Origin: JBLUOA01 sp048060095
GTDB taxonomy: Bacteria; Pseudomonadota; Alphaproteobacteria; Rhodobacterales; Rhodobacteraceae
Length of the DNA: 64,000 bases
Reading direction: 5' to 3'
Assembly: GCF_048060095.1 (NCBI RefSeq)
Contig: NZ_JBLUOA010000001.1
Location: 248,001-312,000 of the forward strand
Shown here in pieces: positions 44,557 to 53,644 of the stretch; within the stretch, counting starts at the first letter, position 1; each line of letters begins with the position of its first letter. Made by a program: the position numbers and the translations under genes. The notes beneath the pieces were generated by a model. The model was not told the origin of the DNA and did not search any database. It was given only the letters and a program-made list of their open reading frames with translations.

Positions 44557-44757
44557 ATGACCGACATGCTCAAGACCACACCGAACATCCCCGACGCCGA
44601 CGGTTTCTATGCCGAACTTCTGGAACTGCACGAGGGTCGCGACCTTGACGAAAGCGCTGCGATCAACGCGCGGCTGATCCTGCTGCTGGCCAATCACATA
44701 GGGGACCGAGAGGTTCTGCGTGATGCGATGAAAGCCGCGCTTTTGACCGTGGATTAG
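44557..44757 (+). CDS. DUF2783-like small protein
   Basis: This 66-residue soluble helical protein has IPDADGFYAELLELHEGRDLDESAAINARLILLLANHIGD, matching the DUF2783 pattern often seen next to FAD monooxygenases. Start choice is open: GTG 44551 overlaps the upstream stop, ATG 44557 is immediately after GAGG, and ATG 44566 has the best spacing to it. All give the same core. It is probably an accessory subunit or partner of the flavoprotein. It is convergent with serA, 39 bases apart. Confidence 0.78.
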   Translation: MTDMLKTTPNIPDADGFYAELLELHEGRDLDESAAINARLILLLANHIGDREVLRDAMKAALLTVD

Positions 44758-44796
44758 GGTCGTATGAGGCACCGAAGGACGATGCCCCGAAATGCG

Positions 44797-46392
44797 TCAG
44801 GCGACGTCGAATTCCAACGGTCTGACCGAATGGAACATACCTGTGCCGCATAGCTTTTCCAGAACGCTATCGGCGACCCGATCATCGACGTAAAGCAGGG
44901 CTATCGCCTCCCCCCCAACGGTGGATCGGCCAAGGGTGAAGTTCGCGATGTTGACGCCGTTTTCGCCCATCGTCTGACCCAACGTGCCGATGATCCCCGG
45001 CATATCGTTGTTCGTGGTGTAGAGCATGTGGCGCCCGATCTCGGCGTCGATGTTGATGCCCTTGATCTGGATGAACCGGGGCTTTCCGTCCGAAAACACC
45101 GTGCCTGCGATTGACCGTTCACGTTCAGCCGTCACCACGGTCAGCTTGACATAGGCATCAAACACCCCGGTCTTTTCCTGCGTGGTTTTGGAAATCGTGA
45201 TTCCCCGTTCCCGCGCGACAACCGGGGCGGAGACCATATTCACATCCGGATTCGACGCCTTGATGATACCGGATACGGCGGCGCAGTTCAGCGCTTCAAG
45301 GTTCATTTCGGCAACCGCGCCGTCATAGAGGATATTGATCGCCTTCACCGGTTCATCCGTCATCTGCCCGACAAACGCGCCGAGGTGTTCGGCAAGCTTG
45401 ACCCACGGCCCCATAACGGCGGCTTCCTCTGCCGTGACCGATGGCATGTTCAGTGCGTTCTGCACGGCCCCGGTCAGCAGGTAGTCTGACATCTGCTCCG
45501 CCACCTGAACCGCTACGTTTTCCTGCGCCTCGGTCGTTGCGGCGCCAAGGTGCGGCGTCACGACGACATTGGGCAGCCCGAACAAGGGGGAGTCGGTGGC
45601 AGGCTCGACCTCAAACACGTCAAAGCCCGCGCCGGCGACATGGCCGGATTTCAGCGCGTCGGCCAGCGCGGCCTCATCTACCAAACCGCCACGGGCGCAG
45701 TTGACGATCCGCACGCCCTTCTTGGTCTTCGCGATGTTTTCGGCCGACAGGATATTTCGCGTCTTGTCGGTCAGCGGCACATGCAGCGTGATGAAATCCG
45801 CACGGGCCAGCAACTCGTCCAGCTCAACCTTGGTGACACCAAGTTTTGCCGCGCGCTCTTCGCTCAGGAAAGGGTCGAACGCGACGACTTTCATCTTAAG
45901 CCCAAGCGCCCGATCTGCCGCGATAGAGCCGATATTGCCGCATCCGATAACGCCAAGCGTCTTGTTCGTCAGTTCAACGCCCATAAAACGGGACTTTTCC
46001 CATTTGCCCTGATGGGTCGACGCGTTTGCCTCTGGCACTTGTCGGGCGACCGCCATCATCAGTGAAATCGCGTGTTCGGCAGTAGTGATGGAATTGCCGA
46101 AAGGGGTGTTCATTACGATCACGCCCTTTTTCGATGCGGCGGAGATGTCGACGTTGTCGACCCCAATCCCGGCGCGACCGATGACCTTGAGGTTATCCGC
46201 CTGCCGCAGCAGCTTTTCAGTGACTTTGGTGGCAGAACGGATGGCGAGGCCATCGTATTGACCAATCACCTCGGCCAGTTTTTCCTTGTCTTTGCCAAGG
46301 GTGGGTTCGAAATCGACGTCGATCCCCCGGTCGCGGAAAATCTGAACGGCGGTTTCGGAAAGCTTGTCGGAAACGAGAACTTTGGGAGCCAT
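44797..46392 (-). CDS. serA: D-3-phosphoglycerate dehydrogenase
   Basis: This 531-residue enzyme oxidises 3-phosphoglycerate to 3-phosphohydroxypyruvate, the first step of serine biosynthesis. It has the long form of the family: substrate domain, NAD domain with GVIGCGNIGSIAADRA (GxGxxG at 150-155), HLGAATTEAQENVAVQ, then an intervening domain and a C-terminal ACT domain (MPGIIGTLGQTMGENGVNIANF) for likely serine feedback. The ATG at 46392 with AAGGAC is preferred over an upstream start at 46512, which would overlap serC. It follows serC by 65 bases. Confidence 0.96.
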   Translation of the reverse strand: MAPKVLVSDKLSETAVQIFRDRGIDVDFEPTLGKDKEKLAEVIGQYDGLAIRSATKVTEKLLRQADNLKVIGRAGIGVDNVDISAASKKGVIVMNTPFGNSITTAEHAISLMMAVARQVPEANASTHQGKWEKSRFMGVELTNKTLGVIGCGNIGSIAADRALGLKMKVVAFDPFLSEERAAKLGVTKVELDELLARADFITLHVPLTDKTRNILSAENIAKTKKGVRIVNCARGGLVDEAALADALKSGHVAGAGFDVFEVEPATDSPLFGLPNVVVTPHLGAATTEAQENVAVQVAEQMSDYLLTGAVQNALNMPSVTAEEAAVMGPWVKLAEHLGAFVGQMTDEPVKAINILYDGAVAEMNLEALNCAAVSGIIKASNPDVNMVSAPVVARERGITISKTTQEKTGVFDAYVKLTVVTAERERSIAGTVFSDGKPRFIQIKGINIDAEIGRHMLYTTNNDMPGIIGTLGQTMGENGVNIANFTLGRSTVGGEAIALLYVDDRVADSVLEKLCGTGMFHSVRPLEFDVA

Positions 46393-46457
46393 TTTTGCGG
46401 GTCCTTGTAGGAATGAAATTCTGGTGGTTCGGGCGGCGCGGGCCGCCCGCAAGGGAA

Positions 46458-47615
46458 TTATGCAGGCTCTGACAGTGCCGCGATTTCGGAGTGAAACGCC
46501 CACTCGATCCACGGCGTCAGGGCCGCGATGTCAGAGGTTTCGACCGTTCCGCCGCACCAGATCCGCAGACCCGCGGGGGCGTCGCGATAAGCGCCGATGT
46601 CATAGGCGACACCTTCGGCTTCCAGCCGCTTCGCCACGGCCTTCGCGAAAGTTGCGCCATCGGTGATCCGTTCATCCGTGAACTTGAGACAGACCGAGGT
46701 GTTTGACCGCGTCGCGGGCACTTCGGCAAGGAAGTCGATCCAGTCGTTTCGGCCGCAAAGAGACTCTATTTCAGCCGAATTCGCGTCTGCACGCGCCTTC
46801 AACCCAGCCAAACCACCGACCGATTTCGCCCAATCGAGCGCGAAAAGGTAATCCTCGACAGCGAGCATCGACGGCGTGTTGATTGTCGCGCCTTCAAAGA
46901 TGCCTTCGATCAGCTTGCCGCCTTTGGTCAGGCGGAAGATTTTCGGCAGCGGCCAAGCGGGGGTGTAGCTTTCCAGCCGCTGAACCGCCCGAGGGCTGAG
47001 GATCAGCATCCCGTGCGCCGCCTCGCCGCCCAGCACCTTCTGCCAAGAGAATGTCGTCACATCGAGCTTGTCCCAAGGCAGATCCATCGCGAACGCGGCA
47101 GATGTGGCATCGCAAATCGTCAGACCATCCCGGTCCGCCGAAATAAAGTCGCCGTTCGGCACGCGCACGCCAGAGGTCGTGCCGTTCCACGTGAATACGA
47201 CGTCATTGTCGAAATTCACCGCAGCCAGATCGGGCAGGCGGCCATACTCCGCCTCATGCGCGGTCGCGTCGATCTTGAGCTGTTTCATCACATCGGTGAT
47301 CCAGCCCTTGCCGAAACTTTCCCAGGCGAGCATTTCGACCGGGCGTTCGCCCAGAAGCGACCACATCGCCATTTCGACGGCGCCCGTATCGGATGCAGGT
47401 ACGATTCCAATGCGGTAATCTGCTGGAATTTCAAGTATTTCGCGCGTCTGTTCGATGGCGGCTTTCAGCTTGTCTTTGCCAATGGCGGCACGGTGGGACC
47501 GGCCCAAAGCGGCGTCAGACAGCGCATCAAGCGTCCATGTGGGGGGTTTGGCACAAGGGCCAGAAGAAAAACGCGGATTGGCCGGCCGCGTTGCCGGTTT
47601 TACAATATCAGTCAT
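46458..47615 (-). CDS. serC: Phosphoserine aminotransferase
   Basis: This 385-residue PLP enzyme transaminates 3-phosphohydroxypyruvate to phosphoserine. The N-terminus NPRFSSGPCAKPP and the PLP-lysine region DVTTFSWQKVLGGEAAHGML are typical of the alphaproteobacterial SerC clade. AMDLPWDKL and RNDWIDFLAEVPATRSNTSVCLKF also fit. GGAAGGATACC precedes the ATG. It is first in the serC-serA operon and divergent from serB, with a structured 148-base gap that looks like a regulatory leader. Confidence 0.96.
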   Translation of the reverse strand: MTDIVKPATRPANPRFSSGPCAKPPTWTLDALSDAALGRSHRAAIGKDKLKAAIEQTREILEIPADYRIGIVPASDTGAVEMAMWSLLGERPVEMLAWESFGKGWITDVMKQLKIDATAHEAEYGRLPDLAAVNFDNDVVFTWNGTTSGVRVPNGDFISADRDGLTICDATSAAFAMDLPWDKLDVTTFSWQKVLGGEAAHGMLILSPRAVQRLESYTPAWPLPKIFRLTKGGKLIEGIFEGATINTPSMLAVEDYLFALDWAKSVGGLAGLKARADANSAEIESLCGRNDWIDFLAEVPATRSNTSVCLKFTDERITDGATFAKAVAKRLEAEGVAYDIGAYRDAPAGLRIWCGGTVETSDIAALTPWIEWAFHSEIAALSEPA

Positions 47616-47718
47616 GGTATCCTTCCAGATATATGCCCCTCGTTGGGGAGGGGTGTCCCGCAGACGGGTTTAGCGGTTTCCGGGGCTGGTGCAAGGGCAA
47701 AAAAGGCGCTAATGCGCC
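47616..47718 (-). promoter_or_regulatory. Structured serC leader with attenuator-like hairpin
   Basis: Read on the minus strand toward serC, the leader first shows GGCGC-ATTA-GCGCC followed by a run of six T residues (47699-47718), an intrinsic-terminator shape. A second hairpin, CCCCTC-CCCAAC-GAGGGG, then lies at 47636-47653, about 20 bases before the serC start and next to the ribosome-binding site. A serC leader motif is known upstream of serC-serA in alphaproteobacteria. Whether this is that motif needs a covariance search. The terminator stem is only five base pairs. Confidence 0.45.
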
Positions 47719-47763
47719 GCTTGAGTGATAAAAAACGACGCAGTCTGAAACGGAACTCTGTTT

Positions 47764-48642
47764 ATGTTCATCGCGACCCTACTGACGAACCCGGCGACGC
47801 CTTGTCTGGATGCCGCCACGGTTGACGCCCTGCGTAACGCATGGGGCGGCGGGGATGTGCAATGGCTGTCGCCCGATATCGCGGCGGAGTTTGCCATCGC
47901 CGAAATCCCATCAAACCGGTGGGAGGTATGGAAAAACCTGCAAACCCTCGGGATCGACCTTGTCGTGCAACCGGAGGAGGGACGGCGCAAGGCGATACTT
48001 CTTGCCGATATGGACTCCACGATGATCCAGCAGGAGTGTATCGACGAACTCGCCGCAGAGGCCGGGGTGGGCGACCACGTTGCCGCGATTACCGCCCGCG
48101 CGATGAATGGTGAGCTGGATTTTGAGGGAGCTCTGCGCGAACGGGTCGGGCTGCTAAAAGGGCTAGATTACGGTGTAATAGAGACTGTTTTGGCCAATCG
48201 CATTACCCTGATGCCCGGCGGGCCGGAGTTGCTGGGGACGATGAAGGCGAATGGCGCTTATACTGCGCTGGTGTCGGGCGGGTTTGTCGATTTTACCGCG
48301 CATATCGCCGCGAAACTCGGCTTTGACGAAAATCGCGCCAATCGGTTGCTGGCGAAGGATGGCAAACTGACAGGTGAGGTTGCGCAGCCGATCTTGGGCC
48401 GGGATGCGAAGGTCGAGGCGTTGCAGGAGATTACCGCGACGCTCGGGATCATGCCGCAAGATGTTATGGCTGTCGGCGACGGGGCGAACGATCTGGGGAT
48501 GCTGGGACTTGCCGGATCAGGCGTCGCCCTACACGCAAAACCCATGGTTGCAGCGGAATGCGATATCCGCATCAATCACGGTGACCTGACCGCGTTATTA
48601 TATATCCAAGGCTATTCCCGCGACGCGTTTGTCGCCGGCTGA
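47764..48642 (+). CDS. serB: Phosphoserine phosphatase
   Basis: This 292-residue HAD phosphatase releases serine from phosphoserine, the last step of serine biosynthesis. The catalytic DxD is D82 and D84 (LADMDSTMIQQE). Motif II is ALVSGGFVDFT, and motifs III and IV include K and GDGANDLGML. The N-terminal 75 residues form a short regulatory-like domain, as in proteobacterial SerB. It is divergent from serC, so the whole serine pathway (serA, serC, serB) is within 4 kb. Confidence 0.96.
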   Translation: MFIATLLTNPATPCLDAATVDALRNAWGGGDVQWLSPDIAAEFAIAEIPSNRWEVWKNLQTLGIDLVVQPEEGRRKAILLADMDSTMIQQECIDELAAEAGVGDHVAAITARAMNGELDFEGALRERVGLLKGLDYGVIETVLANRITLMPGGPELLGTMKANGAYTALVSGGFVDFTAHIAAKLGFDENRANRLLAKDGKLTGEVAQPILGRDAKVEALQEITATLGIMPQDVMAVGDGANDLGMLGLAGSGVALHAKPMVAAECDIRINHGDLTALLYIQGYSRDAFVAG

Positions 48643-48645
48643 TCG

Positions 48646-49644
48646 CTACGTCAAAAGCACCTTTCCGGGCAGGATAGAGCCTGTTTCCAGCCCTCGCCAG
48701 TTCGTAACCCGGTGGTTCATCCGCTTGCGCGTCGCCGGGTGGTCAGCAGCCAGAACACCCAACCGCACCAGCAGCGCCGCAATCGCACATTCAGACGCGC
48801 GGGTCGCCCCATCGACGATTTTCAACGCGAGACCCAGCTTTTGCTCCGGCAGAATACCGATATAGACACCATCCGCGCCGGTCTTGATCGCGGCTTTCCC
48901 ATCCATCGCGCGCATCAGTTCGGTGCAGGCGCGATCTTCGCCCGCGACGAGGTCTGGATGCGCAATCATCGCCCGGACCAGCTGATGCGCGGCAGCTTCG
49001 CGGGTCGTTCCATCCTCGGGCGCGGCGGCGAAAAACGCCATCGCGCGGGCCAACCCATGCACGGACGTCGCGAAATTCGGGGCGGAGCATCCGTCGATCC
49101 CGTGGCCGGGGCTTTCCATCCCGGTCAGGTCTTCGAACGACTCCCGCACAGCCTTTTGCAGCGGATGGTCAAGGTCTACATATTCTGGTCCCGCACCGAC
49201 ATGCTTGGCGTAAGACAGGAACCCAGCGTGCTTGCCGGAACAGTTGTTATGAAGCTGACAGGGGCTATCACCCGCGCGGATCAGCCGATCCCGCGCCGGA
49301 ACACCGGTCGGCGGATGCGCCCCGCAGCGCAGATCGGATTCGGACAACCCGATCCGATCAAGCCATCTTGCCACGCGGTCGGTATGGATCGTCGCCCCGT
49401 CATGGGACGCGCAGGCAAGCGCCAGTTCTTCGGGGGTCACACCTGCGGCTTTCGCAGCACCGCTTTCGATTAGCGGAAGTGCCTGCACCATCTTGCAGGA
49501 CGACCGCGGCAGGATGATCTGATCGGGGTTTCCCCACGCTTCGACAATAGCGCCGGAGGCGTCGCACACGACCGCGTGGCCCAGATGCACACATTCCAGG
49601 ATCGAACCGCGCCAGATTTCGGCGAACACTTCCGGTGAACTCAT
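48646..49644 (-). CDS. Type II asparaginase-like protein (Rhizobium-type)
   Basis: This 332-residue protein resembles the Rhizobium etli AnsA-type asparaginases (PF06089 class) rather than the classical bacterial enzyme. Landmarks are RSSCKMVQALPLIESGAA, ACASHDGATIHTDRVARWL, the CGAHPPTGVPA segment, HNNCSGKHAGFLSYAKHVGA and GIDGCSAPNF. It would hydrolyse L-asparagine to aspartate and ammonia. The ATG at 49644 has AAGGAAGG upstream; an earlier ATG at 49695 is not favoured. It is convergent with serB (3 bases) and divergent from the IalB-like gene. Confidence 0.9.
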   Translation of the reverse strand: MSSPEVFAEIWRGSILECVHLGHAVVCDASGAIVEAWGNPDQIILPRSSCKMVQALPLIESGAAKAAGVTPEELALACASHDGATIHTDRVARWLDRIGLSESDLRCGAHPPTGVPARDRLIRAGDSPCQLHNNCSGKHAGFLSYAKHVGAGPEYVDLDHPLQKAVRESFEDLTGMESPGHGIDGCSAPNFATSVHGLARAMAFFAAAPEDGTTREAAAHQLVRAMIAHPDLVAGEDRACTELMRAMDGKAAIKTGADGVYIGILPEQKLGLALKIVDGATRASECAIAALLVRLGVLAADHPATRKRMNHRVTNWRGLETGSILPGKVLLT

Positions 49645-49821
49645 GATTTTCCTTCCTTGAATGGCTGCGCAATTTTCTGCCAACGGGTCTTTCAACTATT
49701 GGCATTATTACGTTATTGTGCCGGTATCGAGTTGAAAACCGCGCGCCGGCAAGAAGGTGGGCAGTAAGCCCCGCCCGGCGGACGGAAACAGAGGCACATA
49801 CAGCTGGAGGCTGTGAATAGA

Positions 49822-50352
49822 ATGACATCAATTTTTGCACGCGTGATCGGCGGCGCCGGATTGGCCCTATTGGCTACCGGAGCGCTGGCGCAGGAAACAT
49901 CCGACAACCGCGTCGCGGCAAGCACGGATTGGAGCGTGTTTGTCGAGGATGAACCGAAGGAATGCTGGGCCGTGTCCAGCCCCAAGGAAACTGTGAACAC
50001 CAAGGATGGTCGCGTTGTCGCTGTGCGTCGCAGCGAAATCCTGATGTTCGTGTCCTATCGCCCCGGCGCAGGCGTGTCGGGTGAAGTGTCGTTCACCGGC
50101 GGCTACCCCTTCGCCGAAGGATCAACGGTTGAGCTTGAGATTGGCGATGCGAAATTCGTGCTGTTCACCTCAGGCGAAAACGCATGGCCTGCGGGTGAGG
50201 GCGACGATGCCAAGATCATCACCGCGATGAAACGCGGCACAAACGCCATTATCTCTGGCCGTTCAAGCCGGGGCACCAAAACGCAAGACACCTTCTCCCT
50301 GCTTGGCTTCACCGCCGCGCTGGAAGAGGCAGAGAATCGCTGTAGCAGCTAA
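49822..50352 (+). CDS. Invasion-associated locus B (IalB) family protein
   Basis: This 176-residue exported protein has a signal peptide (VIGGAGLALLATGALAQ) and an IalB domain. Typical features are DWSVFVEDEPKECWAVSSP, VRRSEILMFVSYRPGAGVSGEVSFTGGYPF and a C-terminal cysteine that can pair with the one in ECW. The family is periplasmic and common in alphaproteobacteria. Despite the name, its role in free-living species is unclear. The ATG at 49822 has GGAGG 11 bases upstream. A strong stem-loop follows the stop. Confidence 0.9.
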   Translation: MTSIFARVIGGAGLALLATGALAQETSDNRVAASTDWSVFVEDEPKECWAVSSPKETVNTKDGRVVAVRRSEILMFVSYRPGAGVSGEVSFTGGYPFAEGSTVELEIGDAKFVLFTSGENAWPAGEGDDAKIITAMKRGTNAIISGRSSRGTKTQDTFSLLGFTAALEEAENRCSS

Positions 50353-50376
50353 GCCGCGCACAATCTGGTGATTTTC

Positions 50377-50406
50377 ATGGGCGCGGTGGTTCTCAACCGC
50401 GCCCAT
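50377..50406 (+). terminator. Stem-loop terminator after the IalB-like gene
   Basis: An 11-base perfect stem, ATGGGCGCGGT (50377-50387) with ACCGCGCCCAT (50396-50406), has an 8-base loop and is followed by TTGC, so the T-run is minimal. The strength of the stem suggests termination or a stabilised 3' end. A TATACT hexamer directly after it (50411-50416) may be the rlmN -10 element. Confidence 0.6.
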
Positions 50407-50445
50407 TTGCTATACTGAGGCCGCTTGACCGCGACGGAGCCACCA

Positions 50446-51627
50446 ATGACAGCCTCGACACCCATCACTCAGGATGTTCTGACCATCCCCCGAAAAGCGC
50501 CGGAAGGCGGCAAGGTAAACCTTGTCGGCCTGACGCGCGACGGGATGCGGGACGCCTTGCTTGCGACCGGAACGCCGGAAAAGCAGGCCAATATGCGGGT
50601 CGGTCAGATTTGGCAGTGGATCTATCAGAAGGGTGTGCGCGACTTTGCGTCGATGACAAACCTTGCCAAGGATTACCGCACCCAGCTTGACGAAAACTTC
50701 GTCATCGAAGTGCCAGAGGTCGTGACCCGTCAACTAAGCGAAGATGGAACGCGCAAATACCTTGTCCGCATCGCAGGCGGGCATGAGGTCGAGGTCGTCT
50801 ATATCCCCGAGGAAGGGCGCGGCACGCTTTGCATTTCTTCGCAGGTCGGTTGCACATTGACCTGTTCCTTCTGCCACACCGGCACGCAAAAGCTGGTGCG
50901 CAACCTGACGCCAGCTGAGATCATCGGTCAGGTGATGGTCGCCCGCGACGATCTGGGTGAATGGCCCGAACCCGGGCGGAACCCGAAAAACGAAACCCGC
51001 CTTTTGTCGAACATCGTCCTGATGGGCATGGGAGAGCCGCTTTATAATTTCGAAAACGTCCGCGACGCGATGAAGATCGCGATGGACCCCGAAGGGATTT
51101 CCCTGTCGCGCCGCCGGATCACCCTGTCGACCTCCGGCGTCGTGCCAGAGATTGCTCGCACAGCCGAGGAAATCGGTTGTCTTCTTGCGGTGTCCTTCCA
51201 TGCGACCACGGATGAGGTGCGCAATAAGCTCGTCCCGATCAACAAACGCTGGCCGATTGCCGACCTTCTCGACGCGCTCAGGGAATATCCCAAGGTGTCG
51301 AATTCGGAACGGATCACGTTTGAATATGTGATGCTGAAAGACGTGAACGACAGCGACGAAGACGCCCGCCGCCTGATCGAACTGATCAAAGGTATCCCGG
51401 CCAAGGTGAACTTGATCCCCTTCAACGAATGGCCCGGCGCGCCTTACGAAAGGTCGTCAAACAACCGCATCCGCGCCTTTGCCGATATCATCTACAAGGC
51501 TGGCTACGCATCCCCCATCCGCACCCCGCGCGGCGAAGACATCATGGCCGCCTGCGGGCAGTTGAAGTCGGAAACCGAACGCGCCCTGAAATCTCGCAAG
51601 CAGATTGCGCAAGAGGCGGGGTTGTAA
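50446..51627 (+). CDS. rlmN: 23S rRNA (adenine-C2)-methyltransferase, radical SAM
   Basis: This 393-residue enzyme methylates C2 of A2503 in 23S rRNA and A37 in some tRNAs. The radical-SAM cluster motif CTLTCSFCHTG (CX3CX2C) binds the 4Fe-4S centre. The GMGEPL motif and the C-terminal CGQLK cysteine, which forms the covalent RNA adduct, are present. GGAG precedes ATG 50446 at good spacing; a TTG at 50425 is not preferred. Length is normal for RlmN. It stands alone after the IalB-like terminator. Confidence 0.96.
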   Translation: MTASTPITQDVLTIPRKAPEGGKVNLVGLTRDGMRDALLATGTPEKQANMRVGQIWQWIYQKGVRDFASMTNLAKDYRTQLDENFVIEVPEVVTRQLSEDGTRKYLVRIAGGHEVEVVYIPEEGRGTLCISSQVGCTLTCSFCHTGTQKLVRNLTPAEIIGQVMVARDDLGEWPEPGRNPKNETRLLSNIVLMGMGEPLYNFENVRDAMKIAMDPEGISLSRRRITLSTSGVVPEIARTAEEIGCLLAVSFHATTDEVRNKLVPINKRWPIADLLDALREYPKVSNSERITFEYVMLKDVNDSDEDARRLIELIKGIPAKVNLIPFNEWPGAPYERSSNNRIRAFADIIYKAGYASPIRTPRGEDIMAACGQLKSETERALKSRKQIAQEAGL

Positions 51628-51689
51628 GGTGATGTGTTGGGCGCGCGCAGCTTTGATCGCTGTCTCGGCAGCATAGTGGTGGCTGATCC

Positions 51690-52787
51690 GTGAAAAAGCT
51701 TATCAGCTTTATCCCGCACCCGCCGAGTTTCGAAATTTGCACGGGACTGCTGTTCCGCCTTCATCAACGCGGCAACGTCGCGGTTGAGGCGATTGTCGGC
51801 AAGCGTCTTATCAAAACCGATCCCCGTATCCTGCCGTTGTTTGAGCGGAGCGGTATGCCTTTCAAAGTCGCCTCACCGATCGGGTTAGAATTGCTTTCCC
51901 TCCCTCGGATGCTGCGGGCCGACGCGGTGCTCGCCCATACTGACCCTGTTGCCTATTACAAACGCATCCGCCCCCGTGACACTGTGATTCCCAAGATGAA
52001 AGTGCCGCTGATCTTCATGCAGCACGGAATGAACCAGCTTTCGCTGAACTACACCCGCGATAACATCATCAAAAACTACTACGCGCAGAAATTCCTTCTT
52101 TGGGACGATCTGCCGTCCAACATGAAAGAGATCACCCACGAGGATATCCGCCCCCGGAGCAGTGTCGTCGGGTTTCAGAAGAAAAACCTGCTGCCTGCTT
52201 TCCCCGGCGCGGCAGAGATGACGGAGATTTGCGCTGCCTATCGGCAGATCGTCTTGATTTGCCACAACTATGGGTCTGAGCGGCTTCATGACGGCGCGAA
52301 ATACACCCATGCCCGCGATTACATGGGCAAGATGGTCGCCGCGAATCCGGACCGGCTGTTTATCCTGCGATCCCATCGCAGCCGAAACCTTGACGGGCAC
52401 AAAGACCTCGACACCGATCTGGCAGAGACCTTTGACAACGTTCTATTGTCGGACCGCCATTCGGGGCCGCTGAAATGGGCCGGCGTGCATGATGTCATGG
52501 ATCACGCCGATATGGTGATTAGCCACCCCTCGACAGTCGTGCTTGATGCCGTCTATCGCAAGCTGCCACTGGCGATTATCGATACGGAGATGCACCGCAT
52601 CGGCGAAAATGCAGACAAGATCGCCCATCTGCCGGTCATTTCGGACGCCGACAGTGCGCAAGCGTTTCTGGACGGCGAAACCTGGCGGGACGAGATGTTC
52701 CAGCCGATTCTGGACCGCTACGGCCCCGATCTTGATACCAATATCGACAGGGCCGCCGTCGCAGTCGAAGAGTTTCTGAACCGCTAA
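51690..52787 (+). CDS. GT-B-fold protein, possible capsule or glycerophosphotransferase-like enzyme
   Basis: This 365-residue soluble protein begins with KKLISFIPHPPSFEICTGLLF and has the two-domain pattern of GT-B enzymes. There are several histidines (HTDPVAYYKR; FMQHGMNQLSL; HNYGSERLHDGAKYTHARDYMG). A C-terminal donor-site-like loop reads MVISHPSTVVLDAVYRKLPLAIID, reminiscent of CDP-glycerol transferases and some capsular enzymes. No confident family or substrate can be given. The GTG start has a weak ribosome-binding site. It is convergent with the LOG-family gene and lies well away from the main polysaccharide locus. Confidence 0.65.
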   Translation: MKKLISFIPHPPSFEICTGLLFRLHQRGNVAVEAIVGKRLIKTDPRILPLFERSGMPFKVASPIGLELLSLPRMLRADAVLAHTDPVAYYKRIRPRDTVIPKMKVPLIFMQHGMNQLSLNYTRDNIIKNYYAQKFLLWDDLPSNMKEITHEDIRPRSSVVGFQKKNLLPAFPGAAEMTEICAAYRQIVLICHNYGSERLHDGAKYTHARDYMGKMVAANPDRLFILRSHRSRNLDGHKDLDTDLAETFDNVLLSDRHSGPLKWAGVHDVMDHADMVISHPSTVVLDAVYRKLPLAIIDTEMHRIGENADKIAHLPVISDADSAQAFLDGETWRDEMFQPILDRYGPDLDTNIDRAAVAVEEFLNR

Positions 52788-52801
52788 CGGGAGCGGTGCC
52801 G

Positions 52802-53644
52802 CTAGGTGGGATGCGCCGCCGGTGCGTCCTCGGGGCTCCACCCCTCAATAATCTCCACCGCCTGCTGTGCTGTATCCACAAACCGGAAAAGCTCAAGGTC
52901 ATCGGCGCCAATCGTCCCGGCGTCTTCTAGCGCTTTCCAGTTGATGATTTTGCGCCAGAAGGCTTCGCCGAACAGCAGGAACGGGATGCGTTTCATGCGG
53001 CCGGTTTGGATCAGCGTCAGCGATTCAAACAGTTCGTCCAGCGTGCCGAAGCCGCCGGGGAAGACGCAGATCGCCTTGGCCCGCATCAGAAAGTGCATCT
53101 TGCGGATCGCGAAGTAGTGGAAATTGAAGCAAAGACCGGGTGTCACGTATTCATTTGGGGCCTGTTCGTGGGGCAGGACGATATTCAGACCCATCGAACA
53201 ACCGCCCGCGTCGATTGCGCCGCGGTTGCCGGCCTCCATCACGCCGGGGCCGCCGCCGGTGACGATCACGTCTTCCTTGCTGTCGCTCTCTAGCGATTTC
53301 AGCGTCATCAGCCGGGCGAATTCGCGGGCTTCGTCATAGAACGAGGACAGTTCAGCTAATGTCTCTGTCCGCGCGGTGTCTTTCTTTGACGGCTCTGGGA
53401 TGCGGGCACCACCGAACAGGACGATGGTTGAATTGATCCCGGCCTCTTCCAGCGCCATTTCGGGTTTCAGCAGTTCCAGTTGCAAGCGCACCGGGCGCAG
53501 TTCGGCGCGGCACAGGAAATCGTCGTCGGCAAAGGCCAGTCGGTAGGCGGGGGCACGGGTCTGCGGCGTATCCGGAATCTCGCGCGCCTGTTCCATGTCC
53601 TGACGGGCGTATCGCATCGGATGTTTGCGATTTTCGTCTTTCAT
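52802..53644 (-). CDS. LOG-family protein (TIGR00730, putative nucleoside 5'-monophosphate phosphoribohydrolase)
   Basis: This 280-residue Rossmann-fold protein has the family signature GGGPGVMEAGNRGA and PGGFGTLDELFE. Plant and bacterial LOG proteins release cytokinin-type bases from nucleoside monophosphates. Many bacterial homologues act on AMP or have unknown substrates. This is the longer form with an N-terminal extension of about 70 residues. The ATG at 53644 has TAGGAG seven bases before it. It is divergent from dapD, with about 100 bases between starts. Confidence 0.88.
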   Translation of the reverse strand: MKDENRKHPMRYARQDMEQAREIPDTPQTRAPAYRLAFADDDFLCRAELRPVRLQLELLKPEMALEEAGINSTIVLFGGARIPEPSKKDTARTETLAELSSFYDEAREFARLMTLKSLESDSKEDVIVTGGGPGVMEAGNRGAIDAGGCSMGLNIVLPHEQAPNEYVTPGLCFNFHYFAIRKMHFLMRAKAICVFPGGFGTLDELFESLTLIQTGRMKRIPFLLFGEAFWRKIINWKALEDAGTIGADDLELFRFVDTAQQAVEIIEGWSPEDAPAAHPT

